Positions 1 through 9,680 of a stretch of 37,811 nucleotides of DNA are shown here, piece after piece (the first letter of the stretch is position 1; each line of letters begins with the position of its first letter). Source of the stretch: Terriglobales bacterium (GTDB taxonomy: Bacteria; Acidobacteriota; Terriglobia; Terriglobales; Acidobacteriaceae); NCBI GenBank assembly GCA_025927855.1, contig JAICKN010000006.1, forward strand, positions 1 to 37,811, given 5' to 3'. A program made the translations under genes and the position numbers. A model generated the notes under the pieces. The model saw only the letters and a list, made by a program, of their open reading frames with translations, was not told the DNA's origin and searched no databases.

Positions 1-1
1 A

Positions 2-1135
2 GAACCGCTGTGGAGTCTGATCCGCGATTTGGAGGTTACCGGATCTGAAACCGCGCGCGTGCACTACCAAAGTAAAGGATGGGTGCTGCACCACAACACC
101 GATCTTTGGCGCGCCACTACGCCAGTGGATGGCGCTTGGGGCGTCTGGCCCATGGGCGAGGCATGGCTGGCCAACCAGATGTTTGATCACTACCAATTCA
201 GCGGAGACCGGGAATTTTTACAGAACGAAGCATATCCTGCAATGAAAGGCGCTGCGGAGTTCGTGCTGGGTTATTTGGTGGAAGCGCCTCCTGGAACGCC
301 ATTCGCGGGCAAGCTGGTAACGAATCCCTCCACCTCGCCTGAGAACCGGTATCTATTGAACGGCAAGCCGTATTCACTGACGTACGCCTCCACCATGGAT
401 ATTGAACTCATCCGGGAACTTTTTGAGAATTGCCGGCGAGCGGCGAAGGTCCTCGGAAGGGATGATGCGTTCCAGTCTGAGTTGGAGCGGACGGAAAAAC
501 GCCTGCCTCCATTACAAATCGGCAAGCGGGGACAACTACAGGAGTGGATTGAGGACTACGGAGAGGTCGAGCCGCAGCACCGGCACGTTTCGCATCTTTG
601 GGCGCTTTATCCGGGGCAGGACATTAGCCTCGAAAAAACTCCGGAACTGGCCGCCGCCGCTCAAAAGACACTGGAATTGCGCGGCGACGGCGGAACCGGA
701 TGGTCCACAGTTTGGCGGGTGGCGCTATGGGCGCGGCTGCACAATCCAGAGCACGCTTACAACAATTTGAAAATCCTGATTACGAAGAGCACGCTGCCCG
801 ATATGTTCGATCTATGCCCGCCATTTCAAATTGACGGCAACCTCGGCGGTCCCGCGGCCATTACAGAGATGCTGGTGCAAAGCACACCGGATGAGATCAC
901 AGTGCTGCCCGCGCTGCCAAAGCAGTGGCCGGACGGCAGCTTGAAGGGAGTACGCGTGCGCGGCGGCGGAAAGCTGGATATTACGTGGAACCAGGGCAAG
1001 TTAACCAAGGTTAGTCTGCAATGCGAACACGCGAAGAAATACCGGGTTGTGTATGGCGGGCAATCCGTTGACATTCAAGTCGGACCGGGGAAGCGCGTCG
1101 TATTGAACACTGCCCTTCATCGAGTTCGCGGATAA
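2..1135 (+). CDS. Glycoside hydrolase family 95-type alpha-L-fucosidase, C-terminal part (5' truncated by window edge)
   Basis: Open frame continues to the window edge (EPLWSLIRDLEVTGSE...). GH95-like motifs: HHNTDLWR, EPQHRHVSHLWALYPG, GTGWSTVWRVALWARL, CPPFQIDGNLGGPAAITEMLVQS. The 29 TTG start in the ORF track is probably not the true start. Confidence 0.88.
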   Translation, partial: EPLWSLIRDLEVTGSETARVHYQSKGWVLHHNTDLWRATTPVDGAWGVWPMGEAWLANQMFDHYQFSGDREFLQNEAYPAMKGAAEFVLGYLVEAPPGTPFAGKLVTNPSTSPENRYLLNGKPYSLTYASTMDIELIRELFENCRRAAKVLGRDDAFQSELERTEKRLPPLQIGKRGQLQEWIEDYGEVEPQHRHVSHLWALYPGQDISLEKTPELAAAAQKTLELRGDGGTGWSTVWRVALWARLHNPEHAYNNLKILITKSTLPDMFDLCPPFQIDGNLGGPAAITEMLVQSTPDEITVLPALPKQWPDGSLKGVRVRGGGKLDITWNQGKLTKVSLQCEHAKKYRVVYGGQSVDIQVGPGKRVVLNTALHRVRG

Positions 1136-1201
1136 CAAGAACGCCAAAAAGCAAAACCATTTCCTGCCGGATTTGCCGACGGAGCAGCCTACTGCATGAC
1201 G

Positions 1202-1249
1202 GTCAACGTTGCTGCCATAAAAGCAAAATCAAGACATAGCAACGTTGAC
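1202..1249. repeat. Perfect 12-bp inverted repeat (GTCAACGTTGCT ... AGCAACGTTGAC) between convergent genes; possible bidirectional terminator or operator pair
   Basis: Arms at 1202-1213 and 1238-1249 with a 24-nt spacer; each arm contains the palindrome CAACGTTG. Confidence 0.5.
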
Positions 1250-1379
1250 ACGAGCCTTCACTCGCGGGCCGCGACTGCGGTAGCGACATGGCACCCATCT
1301 TGTAGTCTCCCCTAGGCCCGCGCCAGCCAGGCGTAAACGAAGCAGCCGATGCAGTTCTTGTCCATTCTCGATCGCACGC

Positions 1380-2234
1380 TCAACTCGCCGCCACTATGCG
1401 CTGTGCGGACGTGCCGAGGCATTCAATTCCGAGTTCAACAACGTCGCCCGGCTTGAGATATTGAGGAGGATCCATTCCCAGCCCAACGCCCGCCGGGGTC
1501 CCGGTGCTGATGACGTCTCCGGCAAGGAGCGTCATAAAATTGCTGATGTAGCTGACCAGTTCCGCGACACCGAAGATCATCGTGGCAGTTGTGCCGCGCT
1601 GCCGATGGACGCCGTTTACTTTGAGCCACATGTTGAGCTGCCCCGCATCGGGAACTTCATCGGGAGTAGCCAGAAAGGGGCCGAGTGGCGCAAAGGTGTC
1701 GGCGCTCTTCCCTTTGACCCACTGGCCTCCCCGCTCCAATTGAAACGCGCGCTCGGAATAATCGTTGTGAAGCGCATAACCCGCGATGAATTCGTGAGCG
1801 CGATCTTTTGAAACGTAGCTCGCGCGCCTACCGATCACCACGGCCAGTTCCACTTCCCAGTCAACCTTGGTAGCGCCTCGCGGAATAATGACATCATCGT
1901 TTGGCCCGGCAAGCGACGTGGTCGCTTTGAAAAATAAAACCGGCTCGGCTGGAATGGCCATTTTGCTCTCAGCCGCGTGGTCGCGATAGTTGAGCCCGAC
2001 GCAAACAATTTTGCTTGGCCGCGCGACAGGAGGGCCGAGGCGGACATTCCCGGCAAGGCGTGGGGCATTAGCGCCGTTGGCTGCAACCCATGACCGCAGG
2101 CCTGCAAGCCCGCCATTTTCAAAGAACTGTTCGTTGTAGTCGGTAACGTACTGCGATGCGTCAATGCGGGTGCCGTCGCCCAGCAGGACGGCTGGTTTTT
2201 CCCGGCCTTCTTCACCGCAACGGATCAGTTTCAT
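1380..2234 (-). CDS. Fumarylacetoacetate hydrolase family protein, likely 2,4-diketo-3-deoxy-L-fuconate hydrolase
   Basis: 284 aa; KIVCVGLNYRDHAAES, DWEVELAVVIGR, SERAFQLERGGQWVKGKSADTFAPLGPFL, GDVISTGTPAGVGLGM are FAH-family signatures. Substrate inferred from neighbours. Confidence 0.85.
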   Translation of the reverse strand: MKLIRCGEEGREKPAVLLGDGTRIDASQYVTDYNEQFFENGGLAGLRSWVAANGANAPRLAGNVRLGPPVARPSKIVCVGLNYRDHAAESKMAIPAEPVLFFKATTSLAGPNDDVIIPRGATKVDWEVELAVVIGRRASYVSKDRAHEFIAGYALHNDYSERAFQLERGGQWVKGKSADTFAPLGPFLATPDEVPDAGQLNMWLKVNGVHRQRGTTATMIFGVAELVSYISNFMTLLAGDVISTGTPAGVGLGMDPPQYLKPGDVVELGIECLGTSAQRIVAAS

Positions 2235-2351
2235 TTCTCTCTCGAAATTATTCCCAAAGTTAACTGCGAATTCGGCGTCACTCTTTCATATCGGTATCGC
2301 GGGTTACTGTCAAATCCGCAATCGCTGCTTCAGAAAATATCACGAGCAAAC

Positions 2352-3239
2352 ATGATTGCCGAACGAGGTCTGTTATTCTTTCCCGTTCGAGTTTCCATGC
2401 AGCGGATGCAGAGAGAGACGAGTTTCGATTTGCCCGGCGACCAAATAAAAGATCGCCGGCTGAATGGATCCCACCTGGGCGGCAAAACCGCTGTCATCAC
2501 GGGCGGCGGTAGCGGTATTGGCCGGGCGATTGCCTTGAGATTCGCTGAAAGCGCCGCGGTGGTCCACATCGTTGATCTTGATCGCTCCCAAGCAGAAGCT
2601 GTTGCGCTCGAAATCACGAGCCAGGGCGGGGAAGCCCACGCTCACCAGTGCGACGTATCCAATCATGACCAGGTGAAGCAGGTCTTCGCGAAGCTTCTTG
2701 AGCAAAGCAGGGTTGACATTCTGGTGAACAATGCCGGAATTTCTCACATCGGAACACTTGATAGCACTCCCGAAACCGATTTCGACCGCATCTTTCGCGT
2801 AAATGTGAAGGGCGCTTACAACTGCATGTTTTCCGTCATCGGCCCTATGAAGGAGCAGGAAAACGGTGTGATCCTGAACATGGCTTCGATTGCGGCTACC
2901 TGCGGTTTGCCCGACCGTTTCGCTTATTCGATGAGCAAAGGCGCGATTGTTGCCATGACCTTCTCAGTAGCCAAAGACTATTTGCCGTTCAAAGTGCGTT
3001 GTAACTGCATCTCGCCGGCCCGCGTTCACACCCCCTTTGTGGATGGTTTTCTGCGCCGCAACTATCCGGGCCGCGAGCAGGAGATGTTTGAACGGCTTTC
3101 ACAGGCGCAGCCCATTGGCAGAATGGCAGAACCGGCCGAAGTCGCTTCGCTGGCGTTATTTTTATGCTCTGACGAAGCGTCGTTCATTACTGGTGTTGAT
3201 TATTCCCTGGACGGAGGTTTTGTGAACCTGCGGGGCTGA
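2352..3239 (+). CDS. SDR family oxidoreductase, likely 2-keto-3-deoxy-L-fuconate dehydrogenase
   Basis: TGGGSGIG nucleotide-binding motif, NNAG, YSMSK catalytic motif, GVDYSLDGGF C-terminus. Start may be 2352 or 2397. Confidence 0.85.
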   Translation: MIAERGLLFFPVRVSMQRMQRETSFDLPGDQIKDRRLNGSHLGGKTAVITGGGSGIGRAIALRFAESAAVVHIVDLDRSQAEAVALEITSQGGEAHAHQCDVSNHDQVKQVFAKLLEQSRVDILVNNAGISHIGTLDSTPETDFDRIFRVNVKGAYNCMFSVIGPMKEQENGVILNMASIAATCGLPDRFAYSMSKGAIVAMTFSVAKDYLPFKVRCNCISPARVHTPFVDGFLRRNYPGREQEMFERLSQAQPIGRMAEPAEVASLALFLCSDEASFITGVDYSLDGGFVNLRG

Positions 3240-3250
3240 GGCAACGTGCC

Positions 3251-4069
3251 ATGCGATCCATCCTCGCTGGACAGCAATTATCCAATATGGATTTACAACT
3301 TAAAAATAAAGTGATTGTCGTAACCGGAGGAGCGAACGGGATTGGCGCGGCCATTGTCCGCGAAGCCGCCAAAGAGCAGGCGTGTCCTGTCATTGTGGAC
3401 CGCGATGCCAATGCGGCGGAAGCTCTTGTCGCAGAACTGCAACGGGCAGGCATGGAGTCCTACCAGATCTCATGCGACCTTTCCCGCGCGGAAAACTGCG
3501 CCACAGCCGTAAATGAAACATTGTCGCATTTCGGCCAAATTGATGCCTTGGTGAACTGCGCGGGCATCAACGACCGCATCGGCCTTGAACACGGCAGCCC
3601 GGAAGCCTATGTGCAATCGCTCGAGCGGAACCTTCTTTATTATTACAACCTCGCGCATTATGCCTTGCCCGCGCTGAAACAGTCGCGGGGCAGCATCGTT
3701 AATATCGCTTCGAAAACCGCTGTGACTGGGCAGGGTGGCACCTCGGGTTATGCATCATCCAAGGGTGCAATTCTCGCGTTGACTCGCGAGTGGGCGGTCG
3801 AACTGCTCCCTTATGGCATCAGGGTGAATGCAATTGTTCCCGCCGAAGTGATCACGCCGATGTATGAGCGCTGGCTGAAGACATTCCCCAATCCCGAGGA
3901 GAAGCGGTCTCATATCCTTGCCAAAATACCCTTAGGCAAACGCATGACTACGCCCGAAGAAATCGCCGCAACTGTGCTGTTTGTAATTTCTCCCCGCGCT
4001 GGGCATATTCACGGCCAGCATCTTTTTGTAGATGGCGGATACGTCCACCTCGACCGCGCGCTTACCTAG
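3251..4069 (+). CDS. SDR family oxidoreductase, likely L-fucose dehydrogenase
   Basis: TGGANGIG, NCAGIND, YASSKGA motifs; HGQHLFVDGGYVHLDRALT C-terminus resembles L-fucose dehydrogenase SDRs. Probable start is the internal ATG of MDLQLKNKVIVVTGG at 3287. Confidence 0.83.
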   Translation: MRSILAGQQLSNMDLQLKNKVIVVTGGANGIGAAIVREAAKEQACPVIVDRDANAAEALVAELQRAGMESYQISCDLSRAENCATAVNETLSHFGQIDALVNCAGINDRIGLEHGSPEAYVQSLERNLLYYYNLAHYALPALKQSRGSIVNIASKTAVTGQGGTSGYASSKGAILALTREWAVELLPYGIRVNAIVPAEVITPMYERWLKTFPNPEEKRSHILAKIPLGKRMTTPEEIAATVLFVISPRAGHIHGQHLFVDGGYVHLDRALT

Positions 4070-4723
4070 CGTACCGGTTTTGCGAGTGATCAAAACCATG
4101 GCCATTTCGGGCATTCCGGCGATCAAACTGTGGCAGGCAGTGGGGGAAAAGCAAACCCCAGAAAGACTCTGGCGGAGATTAGGGGACGATTTTCGAACTT
4201 TTTTTGCTTCCCATACCGTAGTTTTTAACAAAGCGCATTTCGTAAGTGTGCCGGCTCATGAGCCGTGCTCGTTTGCTCTCTTTCTAAGCTGCGGACTGTT
4301 GCGTGTTTCATAATGGCTCATTACTCACAAATCAGAGGTCGCACAAAACGCCTGAACCTCCGCAGCTGCCGGCTACCAATGGGTCCCTAGGGGATCCGTA
4401 CTGCAGAAGTGGCAGCCCCTGGTTCCTCTCCAAGAATGAAACGATCATTCGCGCGTTCTACTCCCCCGATTACGATAGATCAAGGTCAGCCATGAGGATT
4501 GGCGAAAAGCTGCGTGCGGCGCTATCGTAGTGCTTCGCTATCGCTGCACCTGCCGGTTGCGCGCGGAAGGACGAATCGATTTCACAAGACCGCGACCAGT
4601 TGAATACGAGGCCTAGCAGGTAAGGCACGCGGCATGCCGAGCATAGTGGTGCCGAAGAGTTGCACGCAGGCAATTTCCCGCCATTGGTAACTGGGGGAAA
4701 AAGGCCGGCGTAGTTCATGGACA

Positions 4724-5624
4724 ATGATGACCGAAATTCCGTCTTCTCAAGTATCTATCCGTAGAGTGCTCGCTGCAACGGACTTCTCACCACTCTCGCA
4801 AAGGGCGCTCCGCCATGCGATATCCATTGCTCGTCACCACGCTAAGTTTTATATCGTGCACGTTGTCTCATCGTGGGGTTTCACTGTGGCAGGCTACAAC
4901 ACCGCAGTCGAAGCCTCGAAATTGGCTCAGGCGGACCTCGAAAAAATGGCTTCGGAATTGATCAAAGAGCGGCGCATTGACGGACAAGGACGTGGATCAC
5001 GAAATTGTAGTTGCGATCGGGGATTTCTGGGAAGAACTAAGGAATATCGCGACAAACTATGAGATTGACCTGATCGTGATGGGCACGCACGGGCACGTCG
5101 GGATGGAGAAGATGGTCATGGGATCAGTCGCGGAAAGCGTTTCAGGTATGCGAAGCGGCCGGTGCTGACGGTCGGACCTCGCGTGCCAGACACAGAGCCT
5201 TCCCTTCCGCCCCGCGCCGTGTATTGTTCCCTACGGATTTCTCATCTGCGTCCATCGCGGCGTTGCCATATGCTCCCTCGATAGCAATGAACAGGGCGCC
5301 GAGCTAACGCTACTGTATGTCACCGATAAAAAAAGCGACGAAATGCCGCTCTCAAAAATGAATTCGCTTGACAACTTAACGGAAAAACTTCGGAAGCTTA
5401 CTCCAGGGAGTCTGAAATTCGGGAAAGCAGTTCAGGTGGAAGTGCTTTATGGCCAGGTCATAGAGAACATCGTTCAATTTTCGCATGACCAAAAAAGTGA
5501 CCTGATCATTATGGGCCTGAAATCGCCGCCTGCTTTCTTCGCGGACCGCAGGCTATGGCTATATGCCTCTGCAATCATTTCGGATGCATACTGCCCAGTG
5601 CTCACCGTGCGCCAGGTAGTGTGA
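4724..5624 (+). pseudogene. Tandem-domain universal stress protein (UspA family) pseudogene with about four frameshifts
   Basis: Usp-like peptides occur consecutively in different frames: RRVLAATDFSPLSQRALRHAISIA (frame 2), DHEIVVAIGDFWEELRNIATNYEIDLIVMGTHGHVGMEKMVMGSVAE (frame 0), RYAKRPVLTVGP (frame 2), LFPTDFSSASIAALPYA (frame 1), GAELTLLYVTDKK...SDLIIMGLKS...CPVLTVRQVV (frame 0). Confidence 0.85.
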
Positions 5625-5719
5625 AGGCCCTTGAGCTAGTAGGTATTTGAGGGTTGTCTTTTGAGGAGCATTGAGCGAATTTCAACTCCGATTCACCGCA
5701 AGCGCCGCTGAAACTTCGT

Positions 5720-6943
5720 CTATTTCACTTCACTCAGCGGGCGATTCTGATCGGCAAGGGATTCCCTTGAAAGGTGCCGTTTGGACTTTATCCACTCCGG
5801 CGCAAGTTGCCGTTCTTCGTCAGGTCGGTTCATAACAAAAGCCGCAATCAACTGATCCCCATTAAGCCACCAAACACTGAAGCTTGGACTGTTCGCGTCT
5901 CCACGGACGACCGTTTCCGTTGCGCCTTGAAGATCACCCCACAGTTCGTAAGATAGATCGAAAATATCCGAAAAGAAGTAAGGGACATGCACGAAGGCTT
6001 GCCGATCACCTCGAACCACGGAGGCCCAATGCTGGCCCTGAGAAACAGCATTGTCCCAGTGCTCCACGCGGCGTCGCTTGTTAAAGATTTTGTCGTAGTA
6101 ACTCGCAACGTCACCTGCCGCAAAAACGCCGGGCTGATTCGTTTCGAGATACTCGTTGACCACAATGCCATTTTCGATTTCCAAGCCTGTGTTGGCAAAG
6201 ATTTCCGTTACGGGAGCCGCGCCCACTCCGGCTATAACCATGTCGCACGTGACTTGCGTGCCACTCGATAGTGCCACCGCATTTACTCGTTCTTTGCCCT
6301 CCAAACGGACCACAGTTTCCTCTTTAAGAATCCGTACTCCTCGCGAGGCATAGTACTGCTCAAAAAACTTTGACATCGTTGGCGTGAAGACCCGGCTCCA
6401 GACGCGATCTTCACGAACGATCAACGTGGTCTCGATATCTTTTTGTGCAAGAACGGAGGCCACCTCCATCCCGATGAACCCGCCGCCAATGACCGCAGCG
6501 CGCCTGGCGCTCGCCGCGTTATCCCGGATGTTCCTGGAGTCGTCCAAAGACCGCAGGTAAAACACGTTGTGGAGATCATTTCCAGGGGAGTCAAGCTTTC
6601 TCGCGCGGGCGCCGGTTGCGATGAGTAGATTCTCAAACCCGAAAGATTCGCCCGAACTTGTGCGAAGGCTCCGCTTTTTCAAATCCACATCCTGAACAAG
6701 CGTTTTCAAGTTGATGCCGATTTTCTGTTGCGCATACCACTCCTGGGCATTGATCAGAATATCCGCTTCTTTGTCTTTGCCCGCGAGGAAGCCTTTTGAC
6801 AGAGGCGGGCGCTCGTACGGCAAAGCATCGTCAGCGGAAATGATCGTCAACTCACCGGGACCGAGACCCTGCTTCACCAGTTCTTTCGCAGCGTAGCCCG
6901 CAACCATACCGCCGCCGAGGATGATGTATTTGCTCGAATTCAT
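5720..6943 (-). CDS. NAD(P)/FAD-dependent oxidoreductase (ferredoxin/rubredoxin reductase / AIF-like)
   Basis: Two dinucleotide-binding motifs (GGGMVAGYAA; GGGFIGMEVA), LPYERPPLSKGFL, PGVFAAGDVA. Confidence 0.9.
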   Translation of the reverse strand: MNSSKYIILGGGMVAGYAAKELVKQGLGPGELTIISADDALPYERPPLSKGFLAGKDKEADILINAQEWYAQQKIGINLKTLVQDVDLKKRSLRTSSGESFGFENLLIATGARARKLDSPGNDLHNVFYLRSLDDSRNIRDNAASARRAAVIGGGFIGMEVASVLAQKDIETTLIVREDRVWSRVFTPTMSKFFEQYYASRGVRILKEETVVRLEGKERVNAVALSSGTQVTCDMVIAGVGAAPVTEIFANTGLEIENGIVVNEYLETNQPGVFAAGDVASYYDKIFNKRRRVEHWDNAVSQGQHWASVVRGDRQAFVHVPYFFSDIFDLSYELWGDLQGATETVVRGDANSPSFSVWWLNGDQLIAAFVMNRPDEERQLAPEWIKSKRHLSRESLADQNRPLSEVK

Positions 6944-7845
6944 TTCGATAAGCTTTCAGGTTCCTGCTTTACCGTACTCTTGTAATCTGCCACGAACTGT
7001 TGAATCCCCTTGGTCGTCAGATCATGGCGAATGTCGAAATCTGTCCATTCCCGATTCAGGTCGAGCGGCTTGTAGGCAATTGGCTTCAAATGCTTATCGC
7101 CATCCTCAAAGGCTTGGTTCTTATCTGGAAGCGGGAACGATGCACGGGCCCATTCCACCCAAATCTTAGCCGGAGCCGTCACCAACTCCGCATCCAAGGC
7201 AAATGAGCCAAGCATATGCTTGAGATGCCGGATGCTCGCCGCAAGCACATGAACGTGCCCATCTCCTGCTTTATACATCTTCTTGATGTTCTTCACTAGA
7301 TCCATGCCGTTCTCGCCCCGATCGTCGAGCCGGCCCACGAAAGGCGAAACATACACCGGGGCTTTCGATCCTTTCGTTGCTGCATACACAGCCGCCGCCT
7401 GCTCCTGCGAAAAACACAGGGTCATATTGACGCGCAGCCCTTCACGGATGGACATCTGCGCCGCGCGCAGCCCTTCATGCGTACATGGGTACTTAATATA
7501 TGCATTCGGAATCCAGGAAAACATCTCACGGCCCTGTCGCAGCATGTCCTCACCAGTCGTATCCAGATCGGCGAAGACCTCAATCGATACCCCCGCGCTG
7601 CCGACCAGCGGTGAAATCGCCTGCACGATCTTCCTGTACTCCTCCAGTTCTTCCTGAGAACTGAACTTCCGCCCGGAGGAAACGATTGTCCGGACTTCAG
7701 GGTTCTTGGCGACCAGTGTCGGATTGGTAGTTTGACCGTCCACATAACCGACCAGGTTTCTGACTTTTAGCGTTTCTTCAGGATCGCCACCATCTACCAG
7801 TAACTGCGCTTTCGATTTCCTTGTGGTCGAATTCATTCTGCTCAC
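6940..7845 (-). CDS. Transaldolase family protein
   Basis: QTTNPTLVAKNPEV, SIEVFADLDTT, YIKYPCTHEGLRA, NMTLCFSQEQA, VYVSPFVGRLDDRG. 4-bp overlap with the downstream FAD reductase suggests an operon. Confidence 0.88.
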   Translation of the reverse strand: MSRMNSTTRKSKAQLLVDGGDPEETLKVRNLVGYVDGQTTNPTLVAKNPEVRTIVSSGRKFSSQEELEEYRKIVQAISPLVGSAGVSIEVFADLDTTGEDMLRQGREMFSWIPNAYIKYPCTHEGLRAAQMSIREGLRVNMTLCFSQEQAAAVYAATKGSKAPVYVSPFVGRLDDRGENGMDLVKNIKKMYKAGDGHVHVLAASIRHLKHMLGSFALDAELVTAPAKIWVEWARASFPLPDKNQAFEDGDKHLKPIAYKPLDLNREWTDFDIRHDLTTKGIQQFVADYKSTVKQEPESLSK

Positions 7846-7959
7846 CTGTTCCTACTTAGCTTAGACGCCTACAATGGTCTACGAGATACTTCTTATTGTG
7901 GCATTCGGGCTGCGGCTGCAATTCACACTACAGAATATTCTTCTTTAACCTAATTGCGG

Positions 7960-8619
7960 TTATTGGGTATGGATATGAACTGACGAAAGCAGCGCACTGA
8001 GGCCATTCCACACAATCTGCACTCCGATACAGACAAGCAAAAAGGCCGAGAGTCTCACGATTACCGTCATTCCTGTTTTTCCCAGCATCCGAGCAAGACC
8101 ATCGGCGAACCCGTAACAGAGGAAAACCGTGGCAGCAACGATGACCATGGCGACCAGCGCCGCGAGGATGATGCTGATGTGGAACCCGTATCGGTGCGTC
8201 GCATTCGCGCCTAAAGTAACCGCGACTGAGATTGACCCGGGCCCGACGGTCAGGGGCAGAGTTAAAGGATAGAAGGCCCGCCCGAAGACCGATTCGGATT
8301 GCGCACCCTTATCCGCCTTTGCATGCACGTCCTCTTTTTCCATCAACATGCCCCAGCCTATCGAGAGGACAACGATTCCCCCGCCAACCTGCACCACTGG
8401 AAGTGACACACCAAAAAAGTTGAGCACGTGCGCGCCAACGAAATATGAGCCGATCATCAACGCCAAGCTATTGAAGGCCACGCGCCAGGAAAGCGCCCTC
8501 CGCATTGCGGGCGCGTAACCGTACGTCATCTCTAAAAAAATAGGGCTTCCGGCGAGCGGATCTACCATGGGGAAAAGTGCGCTTAACGTGAGCAAAAAGA
8601 CTTCGAGCGCATCCCTCAA
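7960..8619 (-). CDS. MarC family (UPF0056) integral membrane protein
   Basis: FPMVDPLAGSPIFLEMT, FYPLTLPLTVGPGSISVAVTLGA, multiple hydrophobic segments; TTG start preceded by AGGAG. Confidence 0.85.
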   Translation of the reverse strand: MRDALEVFLLTLSALFPMVDPLAGSPIFLEMTYGYAPAMRRALSWRVAFNSLALMIGSYFVGAHVLNFFGVSLPVVQVGGGIVVLSIGWGMLMEKEDVHAKADKGAQSESVFGRAFYPLTLPLTVGPGSISVAVTLGANATHRYGFHISIILAALVAMVIVAATVFLCYGFADGLARMLGKTGMTVIVRLSAFLLVCIGVQIVWNGLSALLSSVHIHTQ

Positions 8620-8821
8620 ATGTTTCTCCTGAAAGGACTATTCAAGGCCACGCATGAGCGATTCTGTGCGACGCGGCAAGTTTGGAGTTTTTGCCGCTCT
8701 CCATAAGATATCCAGCGTTCCACCGGATTCCTCAATCGCTCAGGCATGCCTGGTCAGCAACAGCAGCGATAATGCAGTCATCATGCGCATTGAACTGCGC
8801 TCTGGTCAAAAGCATTCAAAG

Positions 8822-9196
8822 CTACGCGGCCTTGTGCCGCGACGAAGGTTTCATCTTCTGTTCCAAAAATTCCTTCAACGCGGCCGCGTTATTGTGCTCT
8901 TCATCGTGGCTGCTGTAAACGAGTGTCACGCGGCCACGGCGAGCGCGGCTAAGCAGCCTCTCCCACGGTCCTGGATTCTCATCCAATTCCCGGGAGTATC
9001 GTTTGCGAAATTGCTGCCATTTTGCCGGATCGTGATGAAACCATTGCCTGAGTTCCGTGCTGGGAGCGACATCCTTCAGCCAATCATCCAGCGGCAGGGC
9101 CTCTTTCTTAATGCCGCGAGGCCAGAGGCGTTCGACGAGAAACCGTGCCCCGTCAGTTTTGCTAGCAGGTTCGTAGGCTCTTTTGATCTGGACCAT
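8822..9196 (-). CDS. DUF488 family protein
   Basis: MVQIKRAYEPASKTDGARFLVERLWPRGIKKEALPLDDWLKDVAPSTELRQWFHHDPAKWQQFRKRYSREL, typical DUF488 (YeaO-like). Start moved to 9196 from ORF start 9445. Confidence 0.88.
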   Translation of the reverse strand: MVQIKRAYEPASKTDGARFLVERLWPRGIKKEALPLDDWLKDVAPSTELRQWFHHDPAKWQQFRKRYSRELDENPGPWERLLSRARRGRVTLVYSSHDEEHNNAAALKEFLEQKMKPSSRHKAA

Positions 9197-9302
9197 TTGG
9201 ACCTCCAACCATCGAGTGCGGCTGCTGAGTTGCAGCCGAAGTTTACTTAACAGCGATATTCGAGATGCGTAGTGTATGGAAGCACAATCCACCCATCCGA
9301 TC

Positions 9303-9644
9303 TTATGCTGCGTGGGGAGTGTTCTTGCCAGCTGCGGCGACGTCTTCTTCTTTGCTTGTTCCCTTGTTTGACCCCGGTTCCGTCCGCAGCAACACAAGTT
9401 CGCCTCCATCTTGCCGGGCCCTTTTCTCCAGCCGCCGCCAGGCACGCCGGAGGTTTTCTATCGCAGACTGTGCCGCAAGTCGCGACTGGAAAATGGGCGG
9501 ACACTCTGTTTCCTGGGCAACCGGGCAGCCATCGTGCATGATCTTGTGCGACAAGAGAATATCGCTCAATGGAACTGCGTAGGACTGTCCGCAATGAGAA
9601 CACGGCATTTGAATAGCAGCGGATGTCAAAATATCCATATTCAC
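9303..9644 (-). CDS. Hypothetical protein with N-terminal CxxC
   Basis: 113-aa ORF with MPCSHCGQSYAVPLSDILLSHKIMHDGCPVAQETECPP; same strand as neighbours. Confidence 0.55.
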   Translation of the reverse strand: MNMDILTSAAIQMPCSHCGQSYAVPLSDILLSHKIMHDGCPVAQETECPPIFQSRLAAQSAIENLRRAWRRLEKRARQDGGELVLLRTEPGSNKGTSKEEDVAAAGKNTPHAA

Positions 9645-9680
9645 CTCGTAACAAACAGCTCTGGCCTTGCCGGGCCGGTT

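Noticed and set aside
4070-4723. Possible genes or mobile-element remnant in the intergenic region (ORFs 4032..4313, 4303..4530, 4470..4724), including GGCTCATGAGCC palindrome
   Set aside because: No convincing protein similarity, terminal repeats or transposase motifs; a single short palindrome is weak evidence.
8654-9250. 198-aa plus-strand ORF
   Set aside because: Mostly antisense to the well-supported DUF488 gene; no recognizable protein features.
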